Source: Nocardioides sp. YIM 152315
GTDB lineage: Bacteria; Actinomycetota; Actinomycetes; Propionibacteriales; Nocardioidaceae
DNA: 64,000 bases
Assembly (NCBI RefSeq): GCF_029210375.1
Contig: NZ_JARGER010000015.1
Coordinates: forward strand, 62,001 to 126,000
Reading direction: 5' to 3'
The notes beneath the pieces are model-generated. The model searched no databases. It was not told the DNA's origin and was given only the letters and a program-made list of their open reading frames with translations. This document shows positions 54,270 to 64,000 of the stretch, piece after piece (positions within the stretch are counted from its first letter, which is position 1; each line of letters opens with the position of its first letter). A program made the position numbers and the translations under genes.

Positions 54270-55883
54270 GTGCAGATCTCGCGTCGTGACCTCTTCCGTT
54301 CCTCCGCCGCCGTCGGCGGCACCGCAGCACTCGGCAGCGCCGGGCTCGCCGACGCCGCCGTCGCCGGCCCCGCCGTCCGCGGCACCACCACGTCAACCGT
54401 CCTCGGCAAGGGCGACGCCGGCGCGGGCGGATGGCGCCCCGTGGTCAGGCTGGCGGGCGAGAAGCACGTCGTCCGCACCGGCCTCGGTGCGAAGCCGGGC
54501 AAGGGTCGCGTCAGGCGGCGCAAGGCGATGGCGGCCTTCGCCCAGCTCAGCGACGTGCACATCATGGACACGCAGTCACCGGTCCGCGCCGAGCTCGGTG
54601 AGTTCGCCAGCAGCAGCGCCTACCGGCCCCAGGAGATGCTGGGCGCCTTCGTCGCCGACGCGATGGTGCGCGAGATCAACAAGATCAAGCGCGGCCCGGC
54701 GACCGGGCGGAAGCTCGAGTTCACGATCCAGACCGGCGACAACTCCGACACCGCCCAGTACAACGAGGTCCGCTGGAACATCGACCTGCTCGACGGCGGC
54801 CGGAAGATCACGGTCGACTCGGGTGACCCGTCGCGCTATGAGGGCGTCATGGACCAGAGCCTCGACTTCTGGGACGTGAACTTCTGGCACCCCGACGGGA
54901 CGCCGGTCGGCAAGCCTGCCGACCTCGGGACCCAGAGCGGGTTCCCGACGTACCCGGGCCTCCTCGACGCCGCGCGACGGCCGTTCACGCCCGAGGGCCT
55001 GAACATGCCGTGGTACGCCGCGATGGGCAACCACGACGGCCTGGTCCAGGGCAACTTCCCGATCAACGCCTCCCAGAACAGCCGGGCGACCGGCACCGCC
55101 AAGGTGCTGTCGACGGACGGCACGCGCATCCGCCAGGTCACGCCGGACAGGAACCGGCGCCTCCTCGACCGGTCGGAGTGGGTCGACGAGCACTTCGACA
55201 CGACCGGGACGCCGAAGGGCCACGGCTTCACCGCCGAGAACCGCTCGAAGAACACGGCGTACTACTACTTCGACCGCGGCGCCGCCCGGTTCGTCGTGCT
55301 CGACACCGTCGCCGAGGTCGGCGACAACGGCGCGCTCGACAAGCGGCAGCACACGTGGCTCACCCGCCTCCTGGACCGCAGCCGGGACAAGGTCGTCGTG
55401 CTGTTCAGCCACCACCCGCTGTCGTCCTTCGAGGACCAGGGGCTCGCCCGCAAGATCCGGTCCGAGCTCGTCCGGCGGGAGAACGTCGTCGCCTGGGTCA
55501 ACGGGCACACCCACACCAACCACATCTGGGCGCACCCCCGGAGGAAGAAGGGGAAGGTCGTCGGCGGGTTCTGGGAGATCAACACCGCCTCCCACATCGA
55601 CTGGCCCCAGCAGGCGCGGCTGCTGGAGATCGCCGACAACAGGGACGGCTCGTTGTCGATCTTCACGACGATGATCGACCACAGCGGCTCCCTCGCCTTC
55701 AACGGCGACCTCGACGACCCGAAGCAGCTCGCCGGGCTCTCCCGGCTGCTGGCGGCCAACGACTGGCAGGAGCGCGACAACGAGCGGCGCGGCGAGCGCA
55801 CCGCCCGCAACGTCGAGCTGCTGGTGCGCGCGCCGAAGTTCCTCCGCGCCAAGGCGAAGAAGAACAAGAAGAAGAAGGGCTGA
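54270..55883 (+). CDS. Tat-exported metallophosphoesterase
   Basis: A 537-residue protein with a twin-Arg signal (ISRRDLFRSSAAVGG). The calcineurin-like metal motifs appear in order: QLSDVHIMD, QTGDNSD, AMGNHDG, FSHHPL and NGHTHTNHIW. The layout matches the actinobacterial phosphoesterase family TIGR03767 as I remember it. The substrate is unknown. A Lys-rich C-terminal tail (KAKKNKKKKG) could bind the cell wall or a nucleic acid. Start GTG 54270. Confidence 0.88.
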   Translation: MQISRRDLFRSSAAVGGTAALGSAGLADAAVAGPAVRGTTTSTVLGKGDAGAGGWRPVVRLAGEKHVVRTGLGAKPGKGRVRRRKAMAAFAQLSDVHIMDTQSPVRAELGEFASSSAYRPQEMLGAFVADAMVREINKIKRGPATGRKLEFTIQTGDNSDTAQYNEVRWNIDLLDGGRKITVDSGDPSRYEGVMDQSLDFWDVNFWHPDGTPVGKPADLGTQSGFPTYPGLLDAARRPFTPEGLNMPWYAAMGNHDGLVQGNFPINASQNSRATGTAKVLSTDGTRIRQVTPDRNRRLLDRSEWVDEHFDTTGTPKGHGFTAENRSKNTAYYYFDRGAARFVVLDTVAEVGDNGALDKRQHTWLTRLLDRSRDKVVVLFSHHPLSSFEDQGLARKIRSELVRRENVVAWVNGHTHTNHIWAHPRRKKGKVVGGFWEINTASHIDWPQQARLLEIADNRDGSLSIFTTMIDHSGSLAFNGDLDDPKQLAGLSRLLAANDWQERDNERRGERTARNVELLVRAPKFLRAKAKKNKKKKG

Positions 55884-55894
55884 GCCGCGCCGGG

Positions 55895-57019
55895 TCAGGA
55901 CTCGGTGGCGGCCAGCTGGCCGCAGGCACCGTCGATCTCGCGGCCCCGCGTGTCCCGCACCGTCGTGGGGATGCCCTTGGCCTCGAGTCGGCGGACGAAC
56001 TCGCGCTCGTCCGCCGGGTCGGACGCGGTCCACTTCGACCCCGGCGTGGGGTTGAGCGGGATCAGGTTGACGTGCACCCAGCCCCAGTCCCCCCGCGCAC
56101 GCAGCACGTCGGCGAGCAGATCGGCACGCCATGCCTGGTCGTTGATGCCGCGCATCATGGCGTACTCGATCGAGACCCGGCGCCGGGTCACCTGCGCGTA
56201 GTTCCAGGCCGCGTCGACGGTCTCCGCGACTGAGAAGCGGGTGTTGATCGGCACCAGCTCGTTGCGCAGCTCGTCGTCGGGCGCATGCAGGCTCAGCGCC
56301 AGCGTGACCGGGATGCCCTCGTCGGCCAGCTGGAGCATCCGAGGCACCAGGCCGACGGTGGAGACGGTGACGCCCCGGGCACTCATGCCGAGGCCGTCGG
56401 GGCCGGGGTCGGTCAGACGGCGTACGGCGCCGATCACGGCCTTGTAGTTGGCCAGCGGCTCACCCATGCCCATGAACACCACGTTGGAGACCCGGCCCGG
56501 GCCACCCGGGACCTCGCCGCGTGCCAGCGCGCGAGCGCCGGCGACGACCTGCTCGACGACCTCGGCGGTCGACATGTTGCGCTGCAGGCCACCCTGGCCG
56601 GTCGCGCAGAAGGGGCAGGCCATGCCGCAGCCGGCCTGGCTCGAGACGCACACGGTGGCGCGGTCGGGGTAGCGCATGAGCACGGACTCGACCAGCGCCC
56701 CGTCGAAGAGCTTCCACAGCGTCTTGCGGGTGGTGCCGCGGTCGGCCTCCATCACGCGCAGCGGCGTCATCAGCTCGGGCAGCAGCCCCGCGACGAGCTC
56801 GTCGCGCTGCGCCGCGGGCAGGTCCGTCATCTCGGCCGGGTCGTCGACCAGCCGGGAGAAGTAGTGCGTCGACAGCTGCCGGGCCCGGAAGCCGGGGAGG
56901 CCCAGCTCCACGAGCCGGTCCTTGCGCTCCTCGGGGGTGAGGTCGGCGAGGTGCCGCGGCGGCTTCTTGCGGCCGCGCGGCTCGTCGAAGACGAGAGGAA
57001 GGCTGGTGCGCTCGGACAT
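55895..57019 (-). CDS. rlmN: 23S rRNA (adenine-2503) methyltransferase
   Basis: A radical-SAM methyltransferase of about 374 residues. The iron-sulfur motif is [11 protein letters not shown] (about residue 130), the [11 protein letters not shown] loop follows, and the methyl-carrying Cys is in GACGQL near the C-terminus. It methylates A2503 of 23S rRNA and A37 of some tRNAs. Start ATG 57019 is preferred over GTG 57037. It closes the accessory stretch, being the first conserved gene after it. Confidence 0.95.
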   Translation of the reverse strand: MSERTSLPLVFDEPRGRKKPPRHLADLTPEERKDRLVELGLPGFRARQLSTHYFSRLVDDPAEMTDLPAAQRDELVAGLLPELMTPLRVMEADRGTTRKTLWKLFDGALVESVLMRYPDRATVCVSSQAGCGMACPFCATGQGGLQRNMSTAEVVEQVVAGARALARGEVPGGPGRVSNVVFMGMGEPLANYKAVIGAVRRLTDPGPDGLGMSARGVTVSTVGLVPRMLQLADEGIPVTLALSLHAPDDELRNELVPINTRFSVAETVDAAWNYAQVTRRRVSIEYAMMRGINDQAWRADLLADVLRARGDWGWVHVNLIPLNPTPGSKWTASDPADEREFVRRLEAKGIPTTVRDTRGREIDGACGQLAATES

Positions 57020-57077
57020 CGGGGTCGATTCTCCCACTCGTCCGCCCCGCCGGACGATTCGTCGGTCGGGCGGGCAG

Positions 57078-57446
57078 TCAGCCCTCGTAGGTGATCATGT
57101 ACCAGAGCACGAGCGCGGCCACTCCCCCGACGACCAGGGCGGTGGTGACCACCCCGATCAGCATGTAGATCCCGAACCTCCGGGTGCGGGGAGCGACCAC
57201 CAGACCGAGCGGCACGGCCAGGGTGACCAGCACGAACGGGAAGAGGCCCTCGGCGGTCTCGTCGTCGACGAGCAGGTGCAGCAGGCCGATGAAGAGGCCC
57301 GGCACCACGACCACGAAGACCAGGCCGGTGAAGAAGCCGGAGAGCGCCGTGAACGTCGGGTGGTCGCGGTGCCACCAGTCGGGCGGACGCTCCTCCCGCC
57401 GGTCGGCGGAGGCGGGCTCGGGAGCCTGGTCCTGGTCGGTCGACAT
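57078..57446 (-). CDS. Small membrane protein of unknown function
   Basis: A 122-residue protein from ATG 57446. The hydrophilic N-terminus (about 30 residues, acidic and then [14 protein letters not shown]) is followed by three hydrophobic helices. I do not recognise the family by name, although similar proteins lie between cdsA and rlmN in related genomes, as I recall. Its position in the cell envelope and phospholipid gene context is suggestive only. Confidence 0.6.
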   Translation of the reverse strand: MSTDQDQAPEPASADRREERPPDWWHRDHPTFTALSGFFTGLVFVVVVPGLFIGLLHLLVDDETAEGLFPFVLVTLAVPLGLVVAPRTRRFGIYMLIGVVTTALVVGGVAALVLWYMITYEG

Positions 57447-57544
57447 CGTCACGATGCTACGTCGGCCCCGGCCCCGGCCGTCGCAGCCGTGCCGGTCATG
57501 GACACAGATCTCCCGGGCGGCCCGGCCCGGTGGCGCACGAGCGG

Positions 57545-58423
57545 TCAGGTGTAGACGAGGTAGTGCAGGAGCAGCCAGATCGGGGCGATGGTGGCAAGCA
57601 GCGAGTCGAGCCGGTCCATGAGCCCACCGTGGCCGGGGATCACCTGGCTCATGTCCTTGATGCCGAGATCCCGCTTGATGACCGACTCGCACAGGTCACC
57701 GAGCGTCGCCATCACGACCGCGATGGCGCCGAGCAGCAGCCCGACCCACCAGTCGCCGTCGAGCAGGAAGACGACGAGTGCCCATCCCGCGGCGAGGCAG
57801 AAGACGATCGAGCCCGCGAAGCCCTCCCAGGACTTCTTGGGCGAGATCACCGGCGCCATCGGGTGCTTGCCGAAGAGCACGCCGGCGACGTACCCGCCGA
57901 TGTCGGAGGCGATCGTGACGAGGACGAACGCGATGATCCCCTGGACCCCCGGGTCGTCGAGGCCGCCGCCGTTGCGGTCCGGCCCCTCCGCGAGCAGCAG
58001 CGCCACGAACGAGCCGAGGAACGGCACGTAGACCAGGCTGAACACCGCGGCGGTGGCGTTCTGGACGTAGCCGTCCACCCCGCGTCGCAGCAACCACAGC
58101 ATCGTGACGAGCGCCGTCACCGCGGTCGCCGTCACCAGCGCGGGCGCGCCCCAGGCATAGGCGACGACCACCATGACGACGCCGCCGAGCATGAGCGGCT
58201 GCTCGGGGATGTCGATGTCCTTCGCGAGCAGCCCGCGATGCAGCTCCCAGACCGCGACCACGACGGCGGCCGCGACGATGAACATGAACGCCGGCTTCCA
58301 GAAGACCAGCGACACGGCGATCGCCGCGAGCAGGACGATCGCGGAGGCGAAGGCCGCGCGCAGGTCACGCCCGGCGCGGCCGTGGTCCTTCTTCGGTGGC
58401 GCCGGGGTCGAGGGGTCGCTCAT
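57545..58423 (-). CDS. cdsA: Phosphatidate cytidylyltransferase
   Basis: A 292-residue membrane enzyme making CDP-diacylglycerol. It has about seven to eight helices. The family signature is near the C-terminus: SPKKSWEGFAGSI, then GDLCESVIKRDLGIKDMSQVIPGHGGLMDRLDS split over two loops. An N-terminal basic cytoplasmic stretch of about 25 residues precedes the first helix. It follows frr with a 16-bp gap, the usual order. Confidence 0.95.
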   Translation of the reverse strand: MSDPSTPAPPKKDHGRAGRDLRAAFASAIVLLAAIAVSLVFWKPAFMFIVAAAVVVAVWELHRGLLAKDIDIPEQPLMLGGVVMVVVAYAWGAPALVTATAVTALVTMLWLLRRGVDGYVQNATAAVFSLVYVPFLGSFVALLLAEGPDRNGGGLDDPGVQGIIAFVLVTIASDIGGYVAGVLFGKHPMAPVISPKKSWEGFAGSIVFCLAAGWALVVFLLDGDWWVGLLLGAIAVVMATLGDLCESVIKRDLGIKDMSQVIPGHGGLMDRLDSLLATIAPIWLLLHYLVYT

Positions 58424-58439
58424 GTGAGTCCCGGGCCGC

Positions 58440-58997
58440 TCAGACCTCGAGCAGCTCGGACTCCTTGTTCTTGAGCATCTCGTCGATGGAGTCGGTGTGC
58501 TTCTTGGTCATGCCGTCGAGCCGCTTCTCGGCCCCGGTCACGTCGTCCTTGCCGACCTCGCCGTCCTTCTCGAGCTTCTCGAGGCTCTGCTTGGCCGTGC
58601 GACGCAGGTTGCGGACCGCGACCCGGCCGTCCTCGGCCTTGGCGCGCGCGACCTTGATGAACTCCTTGCGGCGCTCCTCGGTGAGCTCGGGGAACACGCA
58701 GCGGATGACCTTGCCGTCGTCGGCCGGGTTGACGCCGAGGTCGGACTCCCGGATCGCCTTCTCGATGGCCTGCATGGCGCCCTGGTCGTACGGCTGGATC
58801 AGGATGACCCGGGCCTCGGGGGCGGTGAACGACGCGAGCTGCTGCAACGGCGTCGGGGTGCCGTAGTAGTCGGCGACGAGCTTGTTGAACATGCTCGGGT
58901 GGGCGCGGCCGGCCCGGATCGCCGCGAACTCCTCGCGCGTCGCCTCGACCGACTTGTCCATCTTGCCGTCGGCCTCGTTGAGGATGTCGTTGATCAC
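58440..58997 (-). CDS. frr: Ribosome recycling factor
   Basis: A 185-residue RRF. Conserved features: EFAAIRAGRAHPSMFNKL near the start, DYYGTPTPLQQLASF, and the hinge region IRCVFPELTEERRKEFIKVA. The C-terminal helix ends in the acidic NKESELLEV. With EF-G it splits the ribosome after termination. It follows pyrH on this strand with a 60-bp gap. Confidence 0.97.
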   Translation of the reverse strand: MINDILNEADGKMDKSVEATREEFAAIRAGRAHPSMFNKLVADYYGTPTPLQQLASFTAPEARVILIQPYDQGAMQAIEKAIRESDLGVNPADDGKVIRCVFPELTEERRKEFIKVARAKAEDGRVAVRNLRRTAKQSLEKLEKDGEVGKDDVTGAEKRLDGMTKKHTDSIDEMLKNKESELLEV

Positions 58998-59057
58998 GGC
59001 TGCTCCTGATTCGTTGCTGTCCGGTGCTGCACGATGGTGCTGCTCGGGTCGACGCGG

Positions 59058-59897
<840 letters not shown>

Positions 59898-60707
59898 CTA
59901 TGCGCCGACCTCGAAGCGGGCGAAGCGCTTGACCTTCGTGTCGGCGGCGTCGAGGACCTGCTTGACGGACTTCTTGGCCTCGAAGACCGACTCCTGGTCG
60001 AGCAGGACGATCTCCTTGAAGAAGGCGTTGATGCGGCCCTCGACGATCTTGGCGACCGCCGCCTCGGGCTTGCCCTCCTCGAGCGTCTTCTTGGTCAGCA
60101 CGTCCTTCTCGGCCGCCACGATGTCGGCGGGGACCTCGTCGCTGGTGAGGTACTGCGCCTTCAGCGCGGCGGCCTGCTGGGCCGCCTGCTTCGCCGCAGC
60201 CTCGTCGCCCTCGAACTCGACGAGGACGCCGAGCGACGGGGGCAGGTCCGAGGCCTTCTTGTGGAGGTAGACCGTGGTGGTGCCGCCGAAGTAGGCGACC
60301 TCACCGAGCTCGATCTTCTCGCCGATGGTGCGGGCAAGCTCCTCGACGGTCTCGCCGACCGTCTTGTCACCGAGCGAGACGGCCTTGAGTGCCTCGGCGT
60401 CGCCGACCTCGTGGGCGTCGGCCGCGTCCGCGATCTGCTGCGCCGCCGTGATGAAGGCGTCGTTCTTGGCGACGAAGTCGGTCTCGGCCTTGAGACTGAT
60501 CAGCGCGTTGCCGGAGGCCGCGACCAGGCCGGCGGAGGCCTCGCGCTCGGCGGCGCGGGCGGCGGCCTTGGCCGCGCCCTTGACGCGGAGCAGCTCGACC
60601 GCCTTGTCGAAGTCGCCGTCGGTCTCGTCGAGCGCCTTCTTGCAGTCCATCATGCCGGCCTGCGTGAGCTCACGGAGCTTCTTGACATCGGCAGCGGTGT
60701 AAGCCAT
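59898..60707 (-). CDS. tsf: Elongation factor Ts
   Basis: A 269-residue EF-Ts. Start ATG 60707. The N-terminal UBA-like domain is LRELTQAGMMDCKKALDETDGD; the core has TDFVAKNDAF (the EF-Tu-contacting TDFV motif), and the C-terminal module has LLDQESVFEAKKSV. It is the nucleotide exchange factor for EF-Tu. The usual neighbour of rpsB. Confidence 0.97.
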   Translation of the reverse strand: MAYTAADVKKLRELTQAGMMDCKKALDETDGDFDKAVELLRVKGAAKAAARAAEREASAGLVAASGNALISLKAETDFVAKNDAFITAAQQIADAADAHEVGDAEALKAVSLGDKTVGETVEELARTIGEKIELGEVAYFGGTTTVYLHKKASDLPPSLGVLVEFEGDEAAAKQAAQQAAALKAQYLTSDEVPADIVAAEKDVLTKKTLEEGKPEAAVAKIVEGRINAFFKEIVLLDQESVFEAKKSVKQVLDAADTKVKRFARFEVGA

Positions 60708-60745
60708 GTGTCTTCCTCTTCGAGTACGTCGGGTTCGGGCGGTGC

Positions 60746-61690
60746 TCAGGCCTGGGCGTCGGACGCCTCGGCGGGCGCCTCGGCGGGCGCCACGGCGGGC
60801 GCCACGGCCTCGGTCGCCTCGGCGGCCTCGGCGGCCTCGGACGCAGCACCGGTCGCCTCTGCGGCCGGCGTCTCCGCGGTCGCGTCTCCGGTCGCCTCGG
60901 CGGCGGCCTGCTCGGCCTCGCCACCCAGGAGCTCGCGCTCCCACTCCGGCAGCGGCTCCTCGGCGCCGACCGCCTCGGTGCCCTCCGACGGCTTGGCGCC
61001 CGAGCGTGCGATCAGGCCCTCGGCGACGGCGTCCGCGATCACGCGGGTCAGCAGGCCGACCGCGCGGATCGCGTCGTCGTTGCCCGGGATCGGGTAGTCG
61101 ACGAGGTCCGGGTCGCAGTTGGAGTCCAGGATGCCGATGATCGGGATCCGGAGCTTGCGGGCCTCCTCGACGGCGAGGTGCTCCTTGTTGGTGTCGACGA
61201 TCCAGACCGCGGACGGCGTACGACCCATCTCGCGGATACCACCGAGGGACTTGTTCAGCTTGTCCCGCTCGCGGCGCATCTGGAGCAGCTCCTTCTTCGT
61301 GCGGCTGCTGCCGGCCACGTCGTCGAAGTCGATCTCGTCGAGCTCCTTGAGGCGGTTGATCCGCTGGTGCACCGTCTGGAAGTTGGTGAGCATGCCGCCG
61401 AGCCAGCGCTGGTTGACGTAGGGCATGCCCACGCGGGTCGCCTGCTCGGCGATCGCCTCCTGGGCCTGCTTCTTGGTGCCGACGAACATCACGGTGCCGC
61501 CCTTGGCGACGGTCTCCTTGACGAAGGCGTAGGAGCGGTCGATGTAGGACAGCGACTGCTGGAGGTCGATGATGTAGATGCCGTTGCGCTCGGTCATGAT
61601 GAAGCGCTTCATCTTCGGGTTCCAGCGCCGGGTCTGGTGTCCGAAGTGCACGCCGCTCTCGAGAAGCTGGCGCATGGTCACGACTGCCAT
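60746..61690 (-). CDS. rpsB: Ribosomal protein S2
   Basis: A 314-residue S2. The core is conserved: [33 protein letters not shown], and [25 protein letters not shown]. It has an extended C-terminal tail (about the last 60 residues) of Ala, Glu, Pro and Thr, common in actinobacteria. The AGGAG site is directly in front of ATG 61690. First gene of the rpsB-tsf transcript. Confidence 0.97.
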   Translation of the reverse strand: MAVVTMRQLLESGVHFGHQTRRWNPKMKRFIMTERNGIYIIDLQQSLSYIDRSYAFVKETVAKGGTVMFVGTKKQAQEAIAEQATRVGMPYVNQRWLGGMLTNFQTVHQRINRLKELDEIDFDDVAGSSRTKKELLQMRRERDKLNKSLGGIREMGRTPSAVWIVDTNKEHLAVEEARKLRIPIIGILDSNCDPDLVDYPIPGNDDAIRAVGLLTRVIADAVAEGLIARSGAKPSEGTEAVGAEEPLPEWERELLGGEAEQAAAEATGDATAETPAAEATGAASEAAEAAEATEAVAPAVAPAEAPAEASDAQA

Positions 61691-62088
61691 GTGAATCTCC
61701 TGGTGTGTGGAGCCCGCGCCTGCTGCGCCCGACCTTGAGGCAGGTGGGCCGGCGCGTGCTCTCGTTGGTTTTCAGTTGCTGCCTCGGGCGGATGCCCTCG
61801 GCCCTGACGCCTGCGCGCGACCCGACCTTCCCCCACTGTGGAGAGTCGGACTGAGGGTCGTCGCCCACGGGTGATCGGATCCTCGGAGTGCCAGGGCCCG
61901 TCGTGGTCTGCGGACGTGCGAAGTCAACCCATGCGGGTTGCGCCCACCAGAGTAGTCGACCGCGGTGGCTCCCGACCAATCGCGACCGTCGGCCCGCCCA
62001 CCGTCCACAGCGACCGTTCCGGCACCTTCCTCCACAGCCTCGGCGGCGGAGCGGACGCATCGTCCCCGGCCCCGGGCAGCCTCGACCC
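61691..62088. other. 398-bp divergent gap between rpsB and the M23 gene
   Basis: It must contain the promoter of rpsB (minus strand) and perhaps one for the M23 gene. On the minus strand, a TTGACT and a TACTCT are present but not in standard spacing to each other. A small stem, CAACCC-atgc-GGGTTG, is near 61927. An inverted pair GAGGCAG/CTGCCTC lies in the probable rpsB leader around 61736-61786. No ORF, tRNA or known RNA motif was seen. Confidence 0.4.
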
Positions 62089-62703
62089 ATGACACCACGC
62101 CGCACGCTCGTCGGCCTGCTCCTCGTCCCGGTCCTCGCCGCGCTCGGCCTCGCGTCGCCGGCGTCCGGCGCGACCGATCCCGTCGGGGTCTGGCCGCTGG
62201 TCCCCGAGCCCACCGTGGAGCGCGGCTTCGATCCGCCGATCGATCCGTGGGGAGCCGGGCACCGTGGCGTCGACCTCCTCGGCCACCAGGGGCAGCGCGT
62301 CCGCTCGGCACTGCCGGGCCGGGTCTCGTGGGCGGGGGTGCTCGCCGGTCGGGGGGTGGTCGTCGTCGACCACGGCGCGACCCGCACGACCTACGAGCCG
62401 GTCGCCGCCACGGTCGAGGTCGGCGACCCCGTGGCCGCGGGCGACCCGATCGCGACGCTCGAGTCCGTCGGCTCGCACTGCGCCCCGCGCGCCTGCCTGC
62501 ACTGGGGTTGGATCCGGGGAGGCGGGATCGAGGGTGAGACCTACCTGGACCCGCTGCGCCTGGTCGGTGCCGGGCCGGTGCGGCTGCTCCCGCTGTGGCG
62601 CGACGAGCCGACCGGGATCGCCCGGGCCTCGCCGCCCGTGGGCCAGATGCTCACGTCGTACGCCGGGTGGCGCTCGCCGATGGAGCTGTTCCTCGCCGGT
62701 TGA
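62089..62703 (+). CDS. Secreted M23-family (LytM-type) protein
   Basis: A 204-residue protein with signal peptide (LVGLLLVPVLAALGLASPASG). The M23 domain shows the first metal motif GHRGVDLLG and the last as CLHWGW. The usual HxH becomes CxH, a form common in short actinobacterial M23 proteins. It may cut peptidoglycan or be a non-catalytic regulator. Start ATG 62089. Divergent from rpsB; convergent with xerC. Confidence 0.85.
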   Translation: MTPRRTLVGLLLVPVLAALGLASPASGATDPVGVWPLVPEPTVERGFDPPIDPWGAGHRGVDLLGHQGQRVRSALPGRVSWAGVLAGRGVVVVDHGATRTTYEPVAATVEVGDPVAAGDPIATLESVGSHCAPRACLHWGWIRGGGIEGETYLDPLRLVGAGPVRLLPLWRDEPTGIARASPPVGQMLTSYAGWRSPMELFLAG

Positions 62704-62722
62704 CAGCGGGCTTGAGGACGGG

Positions 62723-63664
62723 CTATGCCCGCGGGTGCGCCTGCTGGTAGGCCCGCCGCAGTCGGTCGGTCGTGACGTGGGTGTAGAGCTGGGTGGTCGC
62801 GAGCGAGGCGTGACCGAGCAGCTCCTGGACCGAGCGCAGATCGGCGCCGCCTTCGAGCAGATGGGTGGCGGCGGTGTGCCGGAGACCGTGGGGACCGATG
62901 TCCGGGGCGCCGGGCACCGCCGCGATTCGCCGGTGGACCATGGCGCGCACCGCCCGCTGGTCGATCCGGCGACCCCGGGCGCCGAGGAAGAGCGCCGCCC
63001 CGGCCCCCTCGACGGCCAGCCGCGGCCGGCCCTGACGGGCCCAGAAGTCGAGCGCCCGCGCCGCGGGACGCCCGAACGGCACGGTCCGCTCCTTGCGCCC
63101 CTTGCCGAACACCCGGACGACGTTGCGCTCCCGGTCGACGTCGTCGACGTCCAGTCCGACGAGCTCGCCGACGCGGATGCCGGTCGCGTACAGCAGCTCG
63201 AGCATCGCGACGTCGCGCAGCCCCGTAGCGCTGCCGTCGTCGGCGTGCTCCGTCGCCGACCGGATCAGCTCGGCGGCCTCGTCGGCGCGCAGCACGGGCG
63301 GAAGCGTCTTGTGCGCCTTGGGCGACCGGAGGCTGGCGCCGACGTCGTGCGGGATCCGCCCGGTCCGGGCGAGCCAGGCCGTGAAGACCCGGGCCGCCGT
63401 CGCGCGCCGCGCGATCGTGGTGCGCGAGCGGCCCAGCGTCTGCTGCTTGGCCAGCCAGCTGCGCATCGTGCGCAGGTCGATGTCGCCGACCCCGGTGCCG
63501 CCCAGACGGGCGGCGTGCTCCAGCAGCCCGTGCACGTCCTTCACATAGGCCCTGACCGTGTGGGCGGTGAGGTCGCGCTCGACAGCGAGGTGGCGCTCGT
63601 AGTCGCCCAGGACGGCTGCCATCGGCTCCGGCAGCGCGTCGCCGACCGCCTCCTGCTCGCTCAC
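62723..63664 (-). CDS. xerC: Tyrosine recombinase XerC
   Basis: A 313-residue site-specific recombinase. The N-terminal SAM-like domain ([17 protein letters not shown]) is followed by the catalytic domain: Arg in [27 protein letters not shown] (His-x-x-Arg), [15 protein letters not shown] with the nucleophile Tyr. It resolves chromosome dimers with XerD at dif. The position between dprA and rpsB is the usual one for XerC in actinobacteria. Confidence 0.94.
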   Translation of the reverse strand: MSEQEAVGDALPEPMAAVLGDYERHLAVERDLTAHTVRAYVKDVHGLLEHAARLGGTGVGDIDLRTMRSWLAKQQTLGRSRTTIARRATAARVFTAWLARTGRIPHDVGASLRSPKAHKTLPPVLRADEAAELIRSATEHADDGSATGLRDVAMLELLYATGIRVGELVGLDVDDVDRERNVVRVFGKGRKERTVPFGRPAARALDFWARQGRPRLAVEGAGAALFLGARGRRIDQRAVRAMVHRRIAAVPGAPDIGPHGLRHTAATHLLEGGADLRSVQELLGHASLATTQLYTHVTTDRLRRAYQQAHPRA

Positions 63665-63692
63665 GGCTCCACTCTAGGAACGACCGGTGCTC

Positions 63693-64000
63693 TCAGTCGT
63701 GAGCAAGCGCGGCGAGCCGCCAGCCGCCCTCGTCGCACTGGACCATGCCGCGCACCTCGAGCTCGAGGAGGGCGGCATGAGCGGCGTCCGTGCCCAGGCC
63801 GACGATCCGGGCCACCGAGGCCGAGGTGGCACCGCGGGCGACCGGCACCGCGTCGAGCACCAGCCGCTGGCGGTCGGTGAGAGTGTCCCGGGGCCGCTCA
63901 CGCCCCCGCGGTGGGACCAGGAGGTGCTCCCCTGCGGCGCCGAGGACCTCGAGCACCTCGGCACCCGAGGTAACCAGCGTCGCCGCTCCGGTGCGGACCA
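63693..64000 (-). CDS. dprA: DprA/Smf DNA-processing protein, C-terminal part
   Basis: Only the last 102 residues are in the window; the frame stays open to the right edge. The edge codes VRTGAATLVTSGAEVLEVLG, which matches the end of the DprA Rossmann domain, followed by a linker and the winged-helix domain (LVLDAVPVARGATSASVARIVGLG). DprA loads RecA on incoming single-stranded DNA. An internal GTG at 63956 is not the start. Confidence 0.85.
   Translation of the reverse strand, partial: VRTGAATLVTSGAEVLEVLGAAGEHLLVPPRGRERPRDTLTDRQRLVLDAVPVARGATSASVARIVGLGTDAAHAALLELEVRGMVQCDEGGWRLAALAHD

Noticed and set aside
60750-60960. Repeated GCCTCGGCGG-like tract
   Set aside because: It is the Ala/Glu-rich C-terminal tail of ribosomal protein S2.

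Overview
The window is high-GC DNA from an actinobacterium, most likely a Nocardioides-like member of the Nocardioidaceae. The evidence is strong G/C bias at third codon positions, many GTG starts, lipoprotein and membrane families that I know mainly from this group (DUF6318, DUF6458, DUF4439, DUF4081-GNAT), and the actinobacterial order rimP-nusA-ylxR-infB-rbfA-truB-ribF. No rRNA, tRNA, CRISPR array or insertion sequence was seen.

Layout: (1) 1-5.5 kb holds an L,D-transpeptidase-fold secreted protein, a DUF6458 protein, an MMPL/RND transporter and a divergent two-component pair. (2) 5.6-9.4 kb is a PTS cluster: Enzyme I faces away from a DeoR regulator-1-phosphofructokinase-HPr operon. No Enzyme II is present. 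(3) 9.4-21.2 kb is translation housekeeping on the minus strand (ribF, truB, rbfA, infB, ylxR, nusA, rimP, then a HAD phosphatase and proS), with a small ferritin-like pair on the plus strand. (4) 21.4-24.4 kb is an accessory patch: two exported proteins and a candidate secreted toxin with its immunity gene. (5) 24.4-29.7 kb returns to the conserved block: a GNAT protein, ispG, rseP and dxr (isoprenoid synthesis and site-2 protease). (6) 29.7-55.9 kb is a long accessory stretch lying between dxr and rlmN, which I believe are usually close neighbours in actinobacteria. It carries gabT, an ECF sigma factor with DoxX and DGPF proteins, a fused ABC exporter, a polyamine/guanidino catabolic cluster, an M1 peptidase, a RIO-type kinase, a LOG-like protein and a Tat-exported phosphoesterase. 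The polyamine cluster comprises a saccharopine-dehydrogenase-like enzyme, aldehyde dehydrogenase, amidohydrolase, agmatinase-type ureohydrolase, class III aminotransferase, a PotABCD-type transporter, an Lrp/AsnC regulator and a PuuB-like FAD oxidase. (7) 55.9-64 kb is housekeeping again: rlmN, cdsA, frr, pyrH, tsf, rpsB, an M23 peptidase, xerC and the C-terminal end of dprA.

The polyamine cluster reads as one pathway. The transporter brings in putrescine or related amines, the ureohydrolase releases amines from guanidino compounds, the aminotransferase and FAD oxidase make aminoaldehydes, the aldehyde dehydrogenase makes GABA or a similar acid, and gabT further upstream could take GABA to succinic semialdehyde. 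Three promoter regions in this cluster share the 11-mer CAACGAAATCC, which looks like a regulon operator.

The most unusual signal is a family of short elements, about 68-71 bp. Each carries a 23-24 codon mini-ORF (MSTPR.R ... PA). At three loci, with four clear copies, the stop codon of the mini-ORF overlaps the start of the next gene by an ATGA or GTGA junction, so the element forms a translationally coupled bridge between operon genes.
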